A DNA stretch of 60,111 nucleotides from Gammaproteobacteria bacterium. Its GTDB lineage: Bacteria; Pseudomonadota; Gammaproteobacteria; UBA6186; Azoamicaceae. The position numbers and the translations under genes were made by a program. This document shows, piece by piece, positions 46,677 to 54,649 of this stretch. The DNA lies in NCBI GenBank assembly GCA_030431675.1, contig JAUIIV010000007.1, positions 1-60,111 of the forward strand, in the 5' to 3' direction. The first letter of the stretch is position 1. Each line of letters opens with the position of its first letter. The notes beneath the pieces are model-generated. The model was not told the origin of the DNA. It made no database searches and saw only the letters and a list, made by a program, of their open reading frames with translations.

Positions 46677-47243
46677 GTGAGTCAGCTCTTTAGCAAACAT
46701 CTATTTTGCATTTTTATTCTATATAGCAGTTTATGTGCAGCTGCTGATACCACACTTACTTGGAATAAGCAGGGGGCTATGCAAGCAGAGCGCTATGTGG
46801 CTGTTGATTCTGGTTATGATGGATACAAAGGTATTACTCCTGAGCAGCTTGGTGTTCCCGATGTCTATGATTTTCTTAATGCTGCTTACTCTGGTGATAT
46901 TGCTGAAGTGCAAGCAAGCCCAGATACTTGCAAATGGGTTTCTGCAAGTAATGCTAGCGGAGATGTTGTTGGCTATGCTTCTTTTGAATATGACTCATCT
47001 GCAAAAGAAGTCTACATAAGACAGTTGGCAATTGCTAAAGAATATAAAAGGCAAGGTATTGCTACCAAGCTTATTAAAGAAGGGATAGCCCAATATCCTG
47101 CAGCAAAGAAAGTAGTAATTATTACACGTAAAGTAAATACTCCCGCAATTAAAATGTGGGAAAAATTAGGCTTTAAACAATCGGCTTATATGCATGATGG
47201 CTATGATGCAAATAAATATATAGGATTTGAGAAAAACTTATAG
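46677..47243 (+). CDS. GNAT-fold protein with an N-terminal signal peptide
   Basis: This 188-residue protein starts at a GTG preceded by AGGAG. Residues 1-23 (LFCIFILYSSLCAAADT) form a good signal peptide. A GNAT domain follows: YIRQLAIAKEYKRQGIATKL is motif A with the R-x-x-G-I-A loop, and KVNTPAIKMWEKLGFKQSAY is motif B. GNAT enzymes need acetyl-CoA, which is absent from the periplasm, so an exported one would act in a host or has lost catalysis. No partner gene is evident. Confidence 0.75.
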   Translation: MSQLFSKHLFCIFILYSSLCAAADTTLTWNKQGAMQAERYVAVDSGYDGYKGITPEQLGVPDVYDFLNAAYSGDIAEVQASPDTCKWVSASNASGDVVGYASFEYDSSAKEVYIRQLAIAKEYKRQGIATKLIKEGIAQYPAAKKVVIITRKVNTPAIKMWEKLGFKQSAYMHDGYDANKYIGFEKNL

Positions 47244-47290
47244 AGGGTTATTTACTCTGTAGTCCGTTATTCTGTGAGCAGCGCTGCAAC

Positions 47291-48337
47291 TTATGCAGCG
47301 CTGTTTGCCGGAAGTTTGTTGCCAGCGTGACGCATTGCTCTTTTATTTTTTCTTGGCGCTGACTCCACTGCACATGATTTTGTGTATTCTTGCATAAGTT
47401 TGTTAACAACTGCGCTGTTACTTTTGCCCACACGATTAACGCGCATGTTTTTTATTATATTACATAAGCTGTTGAATTCTAAACTATTAAGGCCACTATC
47501 ATTTTCTATAGCTGTTTGTAAATCTTTTTTTATTAAGCTAGGAGTGTATTCTTTGACATAACCTTTATAGTGCAACACCAAAGGCATTTTTGGTAATTGC
47601 GTAAGACGCATAGCCCTTCTTTTGTAGTTACCGACCGTCATTTCTCTAGTATAGACTTCGAGTAATTTTAACCTGTCCTTTAAACCATCATCTACACAAC
47701 CCATACCAAGTAGACTATCTAACGATAAACCTCTTAAAAGTTCATTAGTTTTACCTCTATTGGCACGTACATTGCTTTGAATATCTTCTTTTGTGCTATC
47801 ACCCGCAATTGACATATTTTTTACATATGGGCTGAACCATGCAGCACGATCAGAGCCGAAACCTCTCATCCACGTGTATTTATCCTTACCATCTTGGGTA
47901 AGCTTGTGCTTTGTAAGTCGGTCGTCATGTAGAAAAAAAACATCGTATGTTCTGTATATACCAGATGTATCACTGATAAGTGCTCCGGAGTGCTTTTTAG
48001 AAAATTTAGCACTTGGCTTAGGTGCGCCTTGATTGTGTTTCCACTTATTTAGAGCTCCAGAGCGCAAGATTGGTCTAATGTATCCTGGATCACACAACTC
48101 ATCGCAATGTAAAGTAATGGCGTTTGCACCATTATATTTACTATCAGCAGTTTCTTTTTTTGAAGCAATATATAGTGTTTTATCATCAATACCGCGAGCA
48201 TAACATTCGGTTGCTTTTAGTGCGGCCAATGCCGTAGCATAAGTTTTGGGAGTCGTATCGAGATCTACTTTAGGGCCTTGCTCGCGCGAAGCTGCAAGAT
48301 GCATTAAATATTGTTCGTAACTGTCTAACCTTGGCAT
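47291..48337 (-). CDS. Unknown protein
   Basis: I do not recognise this 348-residue protein. An AAGGG ribosome site supports the start (MPRLDSYEQYLMHLAASREQ). It has mixed charge, several Cys (near residues 45, 78 and 82), a WMRGFGSDRAAWFSPYV segment near residue 155 and a very basic C terminus (APRKNKRAMRHAGNKLPA). The middle part, with CDPGYIRPILRSGALNKWK, might be a catalytic fold, but I cannot name it. There is no signal peptide. A secreted effector is possible. Confidence 0.6.
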   Translation of the reverse strand: MPRLDSYEQYLMHLAASREQGPKVDLDTTPKTYATALAALKATECYARGIDDKTLYIASKKETADSKYNGANAITLHCDELCDPGYIRPILRSGALNKWKHNQGAPKPSAKFSKKHSGALISDTSGIYRTYDVFFLHDDRLTKHKLTQDGKDKYTWMRGFGSDRAAWFSPYVKNMSIAGDSTKEDIQSNVRANRGKTNELLRGLSLDSLLGMGCVDDGLKDRLKLLEVYTREMTVGNYKRRAMRLTQLPKMPLVLHYKGYVKEYTPSLIKKDLQTAIENDSGLNSLEFNSLCNIIKNMRVNRVGKSNSAVVNKLMQEYTKSCAVESAPRKNKRAMRHAGNKLPANSAA

Positions 48338-48481
48338 TGCATATACCCTTTTTTAGTATTCTTCTTATGTTTGGCATAATACTAACTTTGTGTTAGTTTG
48401 TCAACTTTATATTTATGATAGGTGTAACATCCCTAATAATGGCAAATTGTTTGCACAACTAATATTAGGAGGCTTATTATC

Positions 48482-48757
48482 ATGAGGATGAATAGGCTTA
48501 TAAGTTTGTTGCTCCTTTTGTTAATATCTTACTCCTTGCAAGTAAGCGCTGATGCACATGATGCGCAGTCAGTAGAGGATAATGTCTTTGATAATGCAGA
48601 TATTGAGCAGCAACAAATCAACTCTGATTTAATTCCTACCCCCGCGTCTCCTGGTGAGTCTGTAGAAGGACGCACGGAATTTACTACCCCACAGCAGAAT
48701 AAAGAAATTTACAATGAGTATGAAAAATTGCAGCAAGAGCAGGGTGCTGGGCAATAG
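48482..48757 (+). CDS. Small exported protein
   Basis: This 91-residue protein has an AGGAGG ribosome site and a clear signal peptide (ISLLLLLLISYSLQVSADA). The mature part of about 68 residues is acidic and rich in Gln, Asn and Glu, without Cys, and probably unstructured. I know no relative. Its stop lies two bases before the stop of the convergent gene at 48760. Confidence 0.65.
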   Translation: MRMNRLISLLLLLLISYSLQVSADAHDAQSVEDNVFDNADIEQQQINSDLIPTPASPGESVEGRTEFTTPQQNKEIYNEYEKLQQEQGAGQ

Positions 48758-48759
48758 CT

Positions 48760-49686
48760 CTATTGGTAGAGAATAAACTTGGGTACAGGCTTAAGCTTTA
48801 AGATTTGCTCAGGTGCAAACAGCTCATTTGGATTACCCTTAGTATCCTGTTTATAGAACAACTTAATCCCAGTATACTGCACTGGCTCAGCAGCGATAAA
48901 GTAACGATAAGAATCACGTTTTAGTGACTGACTACCAAAACCATCCATATCCATTACAACTTGCACTTGCGCATTGGGACGTATCTTTTGATGATTGGTT
49001 ACCATACGTTGTGTAAATCTATGTACTACTAATACCTTTGGTGGTAAGTTATATTTTTTAACTAAATTAGATAGATAATCAATTGCATAATTAATCTCAC
49101 TACCATCAATTGTACCAATCCTTGAACCTGGTTTAGTACCTTGTGGCATAGAAAATTCTGGATCAATAGCTAGCATTACATTTGGCATACGGAGGTAGCG
49201 TTCTAATTTAGGTAATTCTGCAGCTAGAGTACTTCTTCCTACTTGTACATCTAGTATTACAATGCCATTAATTTGTTCGGCAAGATAAATTGCTTTGTCA
49301 ATTTCTTTATCCGGCATTACTGCGCGGTATTTGCCGTCACGGCCTGGGTCTTTTTGTGCCACAATTGCTATGTACTCTATAGCAGGGATAACCGGTGTAC
49401 TTGGATCTGCCTGACGCCAGCTCTGCAATTCTTTTTTGAACATACGCAGCATAACATCTGGTGGGTATTCACCCAGTATACCCATACGTTTTGAATAAAA
49501 ATTTCCATAGTAGCCAACTATACGTGTCTTGGATAAGTCTACAGTGGGATATGAGCTATGCCGGTAACCTGCAGCAGAACCAGCGTTGCAAAACAATAAA
49601 GATATTAATGCTAGCGTAATTTTTACGGTATTGCTAACAAAATTTACTTTATGTGCTTGTATGAAAAAACCGTTGTTCTTATGCAT
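48760..49686 (-). CDS. Exported protein with a probable TIM-barrel-like fold
   Basis: This protein of about 308 residues, from the ATG at 49686, has a hydrophobic signal (VKITLALISLLFCNAGSAAG). The mature part alternates strands and helices: KTRIVGYYGNFYSKRMGILG, IPAIEYIAIVAQKDPGRDG, INGIVILDVQVGRSTLAAEL, VMLAIDPEFSM, VLVVHRFTQRM and VQVVMDMDGFG. The DP-x-F and DMDGFG acids recall glycosidase-like barrels, but I recognise no family. The longer frame to 49740 would put 18 non-signal residues ahead, so 49686 is preferred. Confidence 0.65.
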   Translation of the reverse strand: MHKNNGFFIQAHKVNFVSNTVKITLALISLLFCNAGSAAGYRHSSYPTVDLSKTRIVGYYGNFYSKRMGILGEYPPDVMLRMFKKELQSWRQADPSTPVIPAIEYIAIVAQKDPGRDGKYRAVMPDKEIDKAIYLAEQINGIVILDVQVGRSTLAAELPKLERYLRMPNVMLAIDPEFSMPQGTKPGSRIGTIDGSEINYAIDYLSNLVKKYNLPPKVLVVHRFTQRMVTNHQKIRPNAQVQVVMDMDGFGSQSLKRDSYRYFIAAEPVQYTGIKLFYKQDTKGNPNELFAPEQILKLKPVPKFILYQ

Positions 49687-50035
49687 TTTTATTATTTTTG
49701 TTATTGTAATAAATGAAAGTATAGATATTTCATTTATCATTTATTTGATTTGCAAACTGTTTTTTTATCTTCTGTACATAATTTGCTGCTTAATAGAGCA
49801 GAAGGTCGCATTTCTTATATGCAGTGCGGGTAAGCTGCTACATTTACATTGCAGAGAAATTCTCAAATGGATTGCTTGCCAACTCCCTGGCTAATGTTTG
49901 TGACAGAATATTTCAGGTTGTTAGCATAGGTTATTTTCGTGGCAAACTATTTGAATTAAAAATCACTGAAAAAATGTTTACATTTAGACGTTGCTTAATG
50001 TATAAGTAAGAATAGATTATATGGAGGTTAATTAT
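49687..50035. other. AT-rich intergenic region
   Basis: The stretch is very AT-rich between divergent genes. Short frames on the plus strand have no ribosome site and look accidental. The GGAGG at 50023-50027 belongs to the next gene. No other element is recognised. Confidence 0.4.
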
Positions 50036-51106
50036 ATGAGTGGACAAAGTACGGTAGATACAGTTGAAGATGAAAGAGTGAGCGTTGCGCAAAGAATTGC
50101 GAACATAGAAGGTGAAAAATTTCCTAAAGATATAGCTATTGAACCAGAACCGGTTGAAGCAGGAACAGGATCAGAATTAGAACCTGTAGAAGAAGGTCAA
50201 GAACCTGCTGAATCACCTGAATTACAACAAACTACCGAAGATGACTTGGTTGCGCCAAAAGGTGGGTTTAATATTCCAGATTCCACGGGTGAGGAAGAAA
50301 TAGTTGCCGTAGATATGCTTATTAATGATTTAAATATATCTGAATTCAGTAGAGTGCTTGAAGCTGCAGGAAGTGACCCTGAATTTAGGACGGCATTAGC
50401 TGTGCTCTTAAGAAATGGTCCTACTATTCATATGGCAGGATTGTCTGAATTATATAAAGATGTAGTACCTCAGGAAGAAGAACTTTCTGCAGAAGAGCAA
50501 GCAGAGCTTGCTGAGAAAGCAGCTGCAGAAGATGAGATTGAAGAGAGTGAACCTACTGTAGTAGCTGAAGAGGATGAACCTGCTGTAGTATCAGTAGAAG
50601 GTGAAAATCCGACAACTGAGACAGATGAACCTGTGGCAGAGACTTCTGTAGTAGCTGAAGAGAGTGAACCTGCTGTAGTATCAGTAGAAGGTGAAAATCC
50701 GACAACTGAGACAGATGAACCTGTGGCAGAGACTTCTGTAGTAGCTGAAGAGGATGAACCTGCTGTAGTAGCTGCAGAAGGTGAAAATCTGACAACTGAG
50801 ACAGATGAACCTGTGGCAGAAACTGTAGTAGCTGAAGAGAATGAACCTGCTGTAGTAGCTGCAGAAGGTGAAAATCCGACAACTAAGATAGATGAACCTG
50901 TGGCAGAAACTGTAGTAGCTGAAGAGAATGAACCGGCTGTACCTGAAGCACTAGAGCCTCCTGTATCACCAGTAGTTACGTTTTCTGGTGAAGGTACTGC
51001 TGCTGCAACTGGTGTTTCTTCTGTTGCAGAAGATACAGTTGAGGAGCAGGGGCCTGCAAATGATCCAGCACCTGCTGCGAGTTCTGTGCCTTCTCCTGCA
51101 ATGTAA
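50036..51106 (+). CDS. Acidic protein with tandem 29-30-residue repeats
   Basis: This 356-residue protein is extremely rich in Glu, Val, Pro, Thr and Ala. The ATG at 50036, 8 bases after GGAGG, is the best start. Residues about 95-140 (DMLINDLNISEFSRVLEAAG) look folded; the rest is low-complexity. Four complete repeats and a partial fifth of the form VVAEEDEPAVV--EGENPTT and TDEPVAETS follow from about residue 175. No signal peptide or anchor is seen. The function is unknown; a surface, adhesive or secreted role is possible. A strong terminator follows. Confidence 0.7.
   Translation: MSGQSTVDTVEDERVSVAQRIANIEGEKFPKDIAIEPEPVEAGTGSELEPVEEGQEPAESPELQQTTEDDLVAPKGGFNIPDSTGEEEIVAVDMLINDLNISEFSRVLEAAGSDPEFRTALAVLLRNGPTIHMAGLSELYKDVVPQEEELSAEEQAELAEKAAAEDEIEESEPTVVAEEDEPAVVSVEGENPTTETDEPVAETSVVAEESEPAVVSVEGENPTTETDEPVAETSVVAEEDEPAVVAAEGENLTTETDEPVAETVVAEENEPAVVAAEGENPTTKIDEPVAETVVAEENEPAVPEALEPPVSPVVTFSGEGTAAATGVSSVAEDTVEEQGPANDPAPAASSVPSPAM
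50558..50941 (+). repeat. In-frame tandem repeats of 87-90 bp
   Basis: Units start at 50558, 50648, 50738 and 50825 (lengths 90, 90, 87 and 87), with a partial fifth from 50912. The first two differ by very few bases, so copy number is likely to vary between strains. Confidence 0.9.
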
Positions 51107-51122
51107 AACGCGTCTGATCTAC

Positions 51123-51158
51123 AAAAAGCCTGGTACATCTTTGCCAGGCTTTTTTTTA
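51123..51158 (+). terminator. Rho-independent terminator
   Basis: AAAAGCCTGG and CCAGGCTTTT form a GC-rich stem with a short loop, followed by a run of T. It closes the acidic repeat gene. Confidence 0.9.
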
Positions 51159-51261
51159 TGCCTTCTGCATAAATAATTCCTTGGATCTATACCCCCCAGG
51201 TCACGATAAATATCAGCTGTATGTAGTAAACTAAATAGAGTATACATTTTATTTCTGGGGT

Positions 51262-52887
51262 ATGAGGATGGGTGTTTTACGACGTTTTGGTTGCTGGATT
51301 GCCAGCATTTTGTTGTTTGCTGGTAGTGCATGGCTTGCAGCAGCTATTAGCGTGTACTTTATAATCTTTAGTGTTGTATTTGGTTTGTTGGCGCTTGTTG
51401 GCTTATATGATGCTTTGCAAGTGCGTCATTCCCTACGCAGAAATTATCCACTGATTGGGCGAGTACGTTGGATTATGGAAGACTTACGCCCATATTTACG
51501 TCAGTATATTGTAGAGGGTAATCTTGCTGGTCGACCATATAATCGTAATCAGCGAAGTCTAGTGTATGCGCGCTCCAAAAGCGCTGAGGATTTTCATCCA
51601 TTTGGTACAGATTTAGATGTGTATAGTTCTGAGTATGAGTTTATATCTCAATCAATTGCGCCACTGCCTGAAGAACAAATTAAACAAATGCGAACTACCA
51701 TAGGTAATAGTCAATGCAAACAGCCATACTCTGCATCATTACTTAATATTTCTGCGATGAGCTTTGGTGCTTTAGGAGCACGTGCAATAGAAGCTCTTAA
51801 TCTTGGGGCTAAGATGGGCAATTTCTATCATGATACTGGGGAAGGCTCTGTTAGTCCCTATCATGAGAAGCATGGTGGAGATTTAGTGTGGGAGTTAGGT
51901 ACAGGATATTTTGGTTGTCGAGATAGCAAGGGCAACTTTGATAAAAAGCAATTCCAGGATAAAGCACAGTCTGATCAAATTAAAATGATAGAGATTAAGT
52001 TAAGTCAAGGAGCAAAACCTGGGCATGGGGGTGTATTACCCAAAGAAAAAGTTACAGCTGAAATAGCAGCTACTAGACATGTTCCTATGGGAGAGGACTG
52101 TGTATCACCTTCCTACCACACAGCGTTTTCTACTCCTACAGAAATGTTAGAGTGGGCTGCAGAATTACGTGAGTTATCTGGAGGCAAACCTATAGGTGCA
52201 AAATTATGCGTTGGGCAACCGCATGAAGTAATGGCAATGATGAAGGCTATGCTAGAGACTGGAATTATTTTTGACTTTTTGGTAGTAGATGGAGCTGAAG
52301 GCGGTACAGGGGCAGCCCCGGTGGAGTTCTCAAACCATTTAGGTATGCCACTACGTGAGGGCTTAGTAACAGTACGGAATGCTTTAGTTGGCAGTGGTTT
52401 AAAAGATCAAGTTAAGCTTGGCGCAAGTGGTAAAGTAGCTTCAGCTTTTGATATTGCTAGTAATTGTGCATTAGGAGCGGATTGGTCTAATGCCGCACGT
52501 GCATTTATGTTTAGTGTTGGTTGTGTAATGGCTAAAAGGTGTAATACTGATACTTGTCCTAGTGGGGTTGCTACACAAAATAAATCAAGACAACGAGGAC
52601 TGGTGGTAAAAGATAAAGCCCTGCGAGTAGCAGACTTTCATGGGCGAACCATTGATACCCTTCGACAATTTTCTGCTGCATGTGGTGTACAACATCCGCA
52701 TGAGCTTACCCCTCGACATATCTATTATCGTGAAGATCCGGTGCAAGTTACTACTCTAGATAGAGTGCATGTTTTTTTAGATCAGGGTGAATTAGCTGCT
52801 GGCAGTGCTCATGAGCGTTATGCAAATTGGTGGGATATGGCAAGCGCATCAAGCTTTGCACCCGTAACAGCTAAGCGAGGTGTATAA
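51262..52887 (+). CDS. FMN-binding glutamate-synthase-like protein, membrane anchored
   Basis: This 541-residue protein has two hydrophobic segments at residues about 10-50, then a glutamate synthase central/FMN domain: LLNISAMSFGALGARAIEAL, HDTGEGSVSPYHEKHGGDLV, LSQGAKPGHGGVLPKEKVT, VVDGAEGGTGAAPVEFSNH and the three-cysteine motif CVMAKRCNTDTCPSGVATQ for a [3Fe-4S] cluster. It lacks the glutaminase domain, so it is not an ordinary glutamate synthase. Proteins of this type are of unknown substrate. The next gene starts at its stop codon, indicating a shared operon with the PoxB-like enzyme. Confidence 0.9.
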   Translation: MRMGVLRRFGCWIASILLFAGSAWLAAAISVYFIIFSVVFGLLALVGLYDALQVRHSLRRNYPLIGRVRWIMEDLRPYLRQYIVEGNLAGRPYNRNQRSLVYARSKSAEDFHPFGTDLDVYSSEYEFISQSIAPLPEEQIKQMRTTIGNSQCKQPYSASLLNISAMSFGALGARAIEALNLGAKMGNFYHDTGEGSVSPYHEKHGGDLVWELGTGYFGCRDSKGNFDKKQFQDKAQSDQIKMIEIKLSQGAKPGHGGVLPKEKVTAEIAATRHVPMGEDCVSPSYHTAFSTPTEMLEWAAELRELSGGKPIGAKLCVGQPHEVMAMMKAMLETGIIFDFLVVDGAEGGTGAAPVEFSNHLGMPLREGLVTVRNALVGSGLKDQVKLGASGKVASAFDIASNCALGADWSNAARAFMFSVGCVMAKRCNTDTCPSGVATQNKSRQRGLVVKDKALRVADFHGRTIDTLRQFSAACGVQHPHELTPRHIYYREDPVQVTTLDRVHVFLDQGELAAGSAHERYANWWDMASASSFAPVTAKRGV

Positions 52888-54620
52888 TGCCTAGAGTTGC
52901 TGATGTACTAATTGAGATGCTAGTTGCTGCGGGAGTCAAGCGTGGCTATGGCATAGTAGGTGATAGTCTTAACACCATTATGGACGCAATGCATAAAGAG
53001 GGTAGCATAGAATGGGTGCATACCCGTCATGAAGAAACAGCAGCTTTTGCTGCTGGCGCGGATGCTGATCTATCTGGACAATTAGGCTTCTGTGCTGGTA
53101 GTAGCGGCCCTGGGAGTTTACATTTGCTAAATGGTCTATATGAGTCTCATCGTAACCGTTCACCAGTTATTGCCTTGGTAACGCATATACCCTCCACAGA
53201 GATAGGTAGCAATTTTCCGCAAGAAACAGATGCAATAAATTTATTTAGAGACTGTAGTTTCTTTTGTGAGCAGATATTTAATCCGCAACAAGCGGTGCGT
53301 ATGTTTAGAATGGCGATTCAAACTGCAGTAAATCGTCGTGGGGTAAGTGTGCTAATAATTCCGGGTGATATAGCAAAACAAAAGTGTGCTGTAGATATTA
53401 AACCTGATAGGGTAGTCCATAAATCAGAAGTAAGTGTTTTGCCAGAGTCTGATCAACTAGTTACCTTAGCTAAGATGTTGGATAATTCTAAAAGGGTTGC
53501 TATCTATGCGGGACTTGGTGCAGCTAATGCACGAGATGAAGTAATAACGCTAGCTGCAAAACTACAGGCGCCAATAGTGCATACGACACGAGCAAAAGAT
53601 TTTTATGCTTATGATAATCCTTATGATATCGGTATGACAGGGTTATTGGGTATGCGCTCAGGATACGAGGCAATTCATAACTGCACTACATTATTAATGT
53701 TAGGCACTGACTTTGCTTATCCGCAGTTTTATCCACCTGGAATTAAAATGTTACAAGTTGATACTAATGCAGCAAATATTGGTAAACGTCATCCTGTAGA
53801 TTTTGGGGTAATTGGGGATGTTAAAAGCGTTGCCAGAGCTTTGACAGACCTGCTTGCTCAGAAAGAAGATAATAAATTTTTAGAAAAATATCTGGCTGAT
53901 TATAAAAAATCATTAGCAAAAATTGCAGCAGAGGCAGAATTTGGTAAAGATGACAAAATTATTCACCCTCAAAGTGTAGCAAGTTTAGTCAATAAATATG
54001 CCGACAAAGATGCATTATTTTTAGGTGATGCAGGGGAGAGTACTGTATGGAGCTTGCGGTATCTAGATACTAACCCAGAGCGTCGTGCTTTAATTACTCT
54101 CTTACATGGCACTATGGGTAGTGCTATGCCGCAGGCAATAGGGATAAAAAAAGCATTTCCTGACAGACAAGTAGTCGCACTGTGTAGTGACGGAAGTTTT
54201 TCTATGCTAATGGGTGATTTATTGACTTTAGTACAGGAAGAGTTGGATATAAAAATTGTGTTATTCAATAATAGCTCGTTAGGATTTGTAGAAATGGAGC
54301 AGCGGGCAGAAGGTTTGGTAGATAGATATACTAAGTTGGTAAACCCTGATTTTGGTAAAGTGGCAGAAGCTGTTGGTATAAAAGGACAGCGCATAACTCT
54401 GCAATCAGAATTAGAAGAAGGAATACAATGGGTGCTGTCACAAGAAGGACCAGCTTTATTAGACGTAACCACCAATACAGCTGAGCTTGTAATGCCATCA
54501 CATACAACCTTAGAAAATGTCGCGAAATTTGGTCTATATACTAGCAAAGCTATGCTGGACGGACGTATGTTAGATGTGTATGATATGTTAAAGACAAATA
54601 TAAATAAATTTAGACCTTAA
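52887..54620 (+). CDS. poxB: PoxB-type pyruvate:quinone oxidoreductase (thiamine diphosphate enzyme)
   Basis: This 577-residue protein is collinear with E. coli PoxB. Matching parts include GIVGDSLNTIMDAM, THTRHEE-type HTRHEETAAFAAGAD with the catalytic Glu, CAGSSGPGSLHLLNGLYESHR, IPSTEIGSNFPQETD, the FAD-domain segment NPYDIGMTGLLGMRSGYEA and the ThDP motif CSDGSFSMLMGDLLTLVQEELDIKIVLFNN. PoxB converts pyruvate to acetate and CO2, passing electrons to quinone. It overlaps the oxidoreductase gene by one base. A related 2-oxo-acid substrate is not excluded. Confidence 0.87.
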   Translation: MPRVADVLIEMLVAAGVKRGYGIVGDSLNTIMDAMHKEGSIEWVHTRHEETAAFAAGADADLSGQLGFCAGSSGPGSLHLLNGLYESHRNRSPVIALVTHIPSTEIGSNFPQETDAINLFRDCSFFCEQIFNPQQAVRMFRMAIQTAVNRRGVSVLIIPGDIAKQKCAVDIKPDRVVHKSEVSVLPESDQLVTLAKMLDNSKRVAIYAGLGAANARDEVITLAAKLQAPIVHTTRAKDFYAYDNPYDIGMTGLLGMRSGYEAIHNCTTLLMLGTDFAYPQFYPPGIKMLQVDTNAANIGKRHPVDFGVIGDVKSVARALTDLLAQKEDNKFLEKYLADYKKSLAKIAAEAEFGKDDKIIHPQSVASLVNKYADKDALFLGDAGESTVWSLRYLDTNPERRALITLLHGTMGSAMPQAIGIKKAFPDRQVVALCSDGSFSMLMGDLLTLVQEELDIKIVLFNNSSLGFVEMEQRAEGLVDRYTKLVNPDFGKVAEAVGIKGQRITLQSELEEGIQWVLSQEGPALLDVTTNTAELVMPSHTTLENVAKFGLYTSKAMLDGRMLDVYDMLKTNINKFRP

Positions 54621-54649
54621 AATAGCATGTGATAGGGAAATCAAAGCTT

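Noticed and set aside
49586..49894. Hydrophobic plus-strand frame of 102 codons
   Set aside because: It lacks a ribosome site and overlaps the start and signal peptide of the exported protein on the minus strand; the hydrophobicity follows from AT-rich DNA.
50470..51138. Long minus-strand frame of 222 codons rich in Ser and Thr
   Set aside because: It is the mirror of the GAA/GTA-rich repeat gene on the plus strand, and has no ribosome site.
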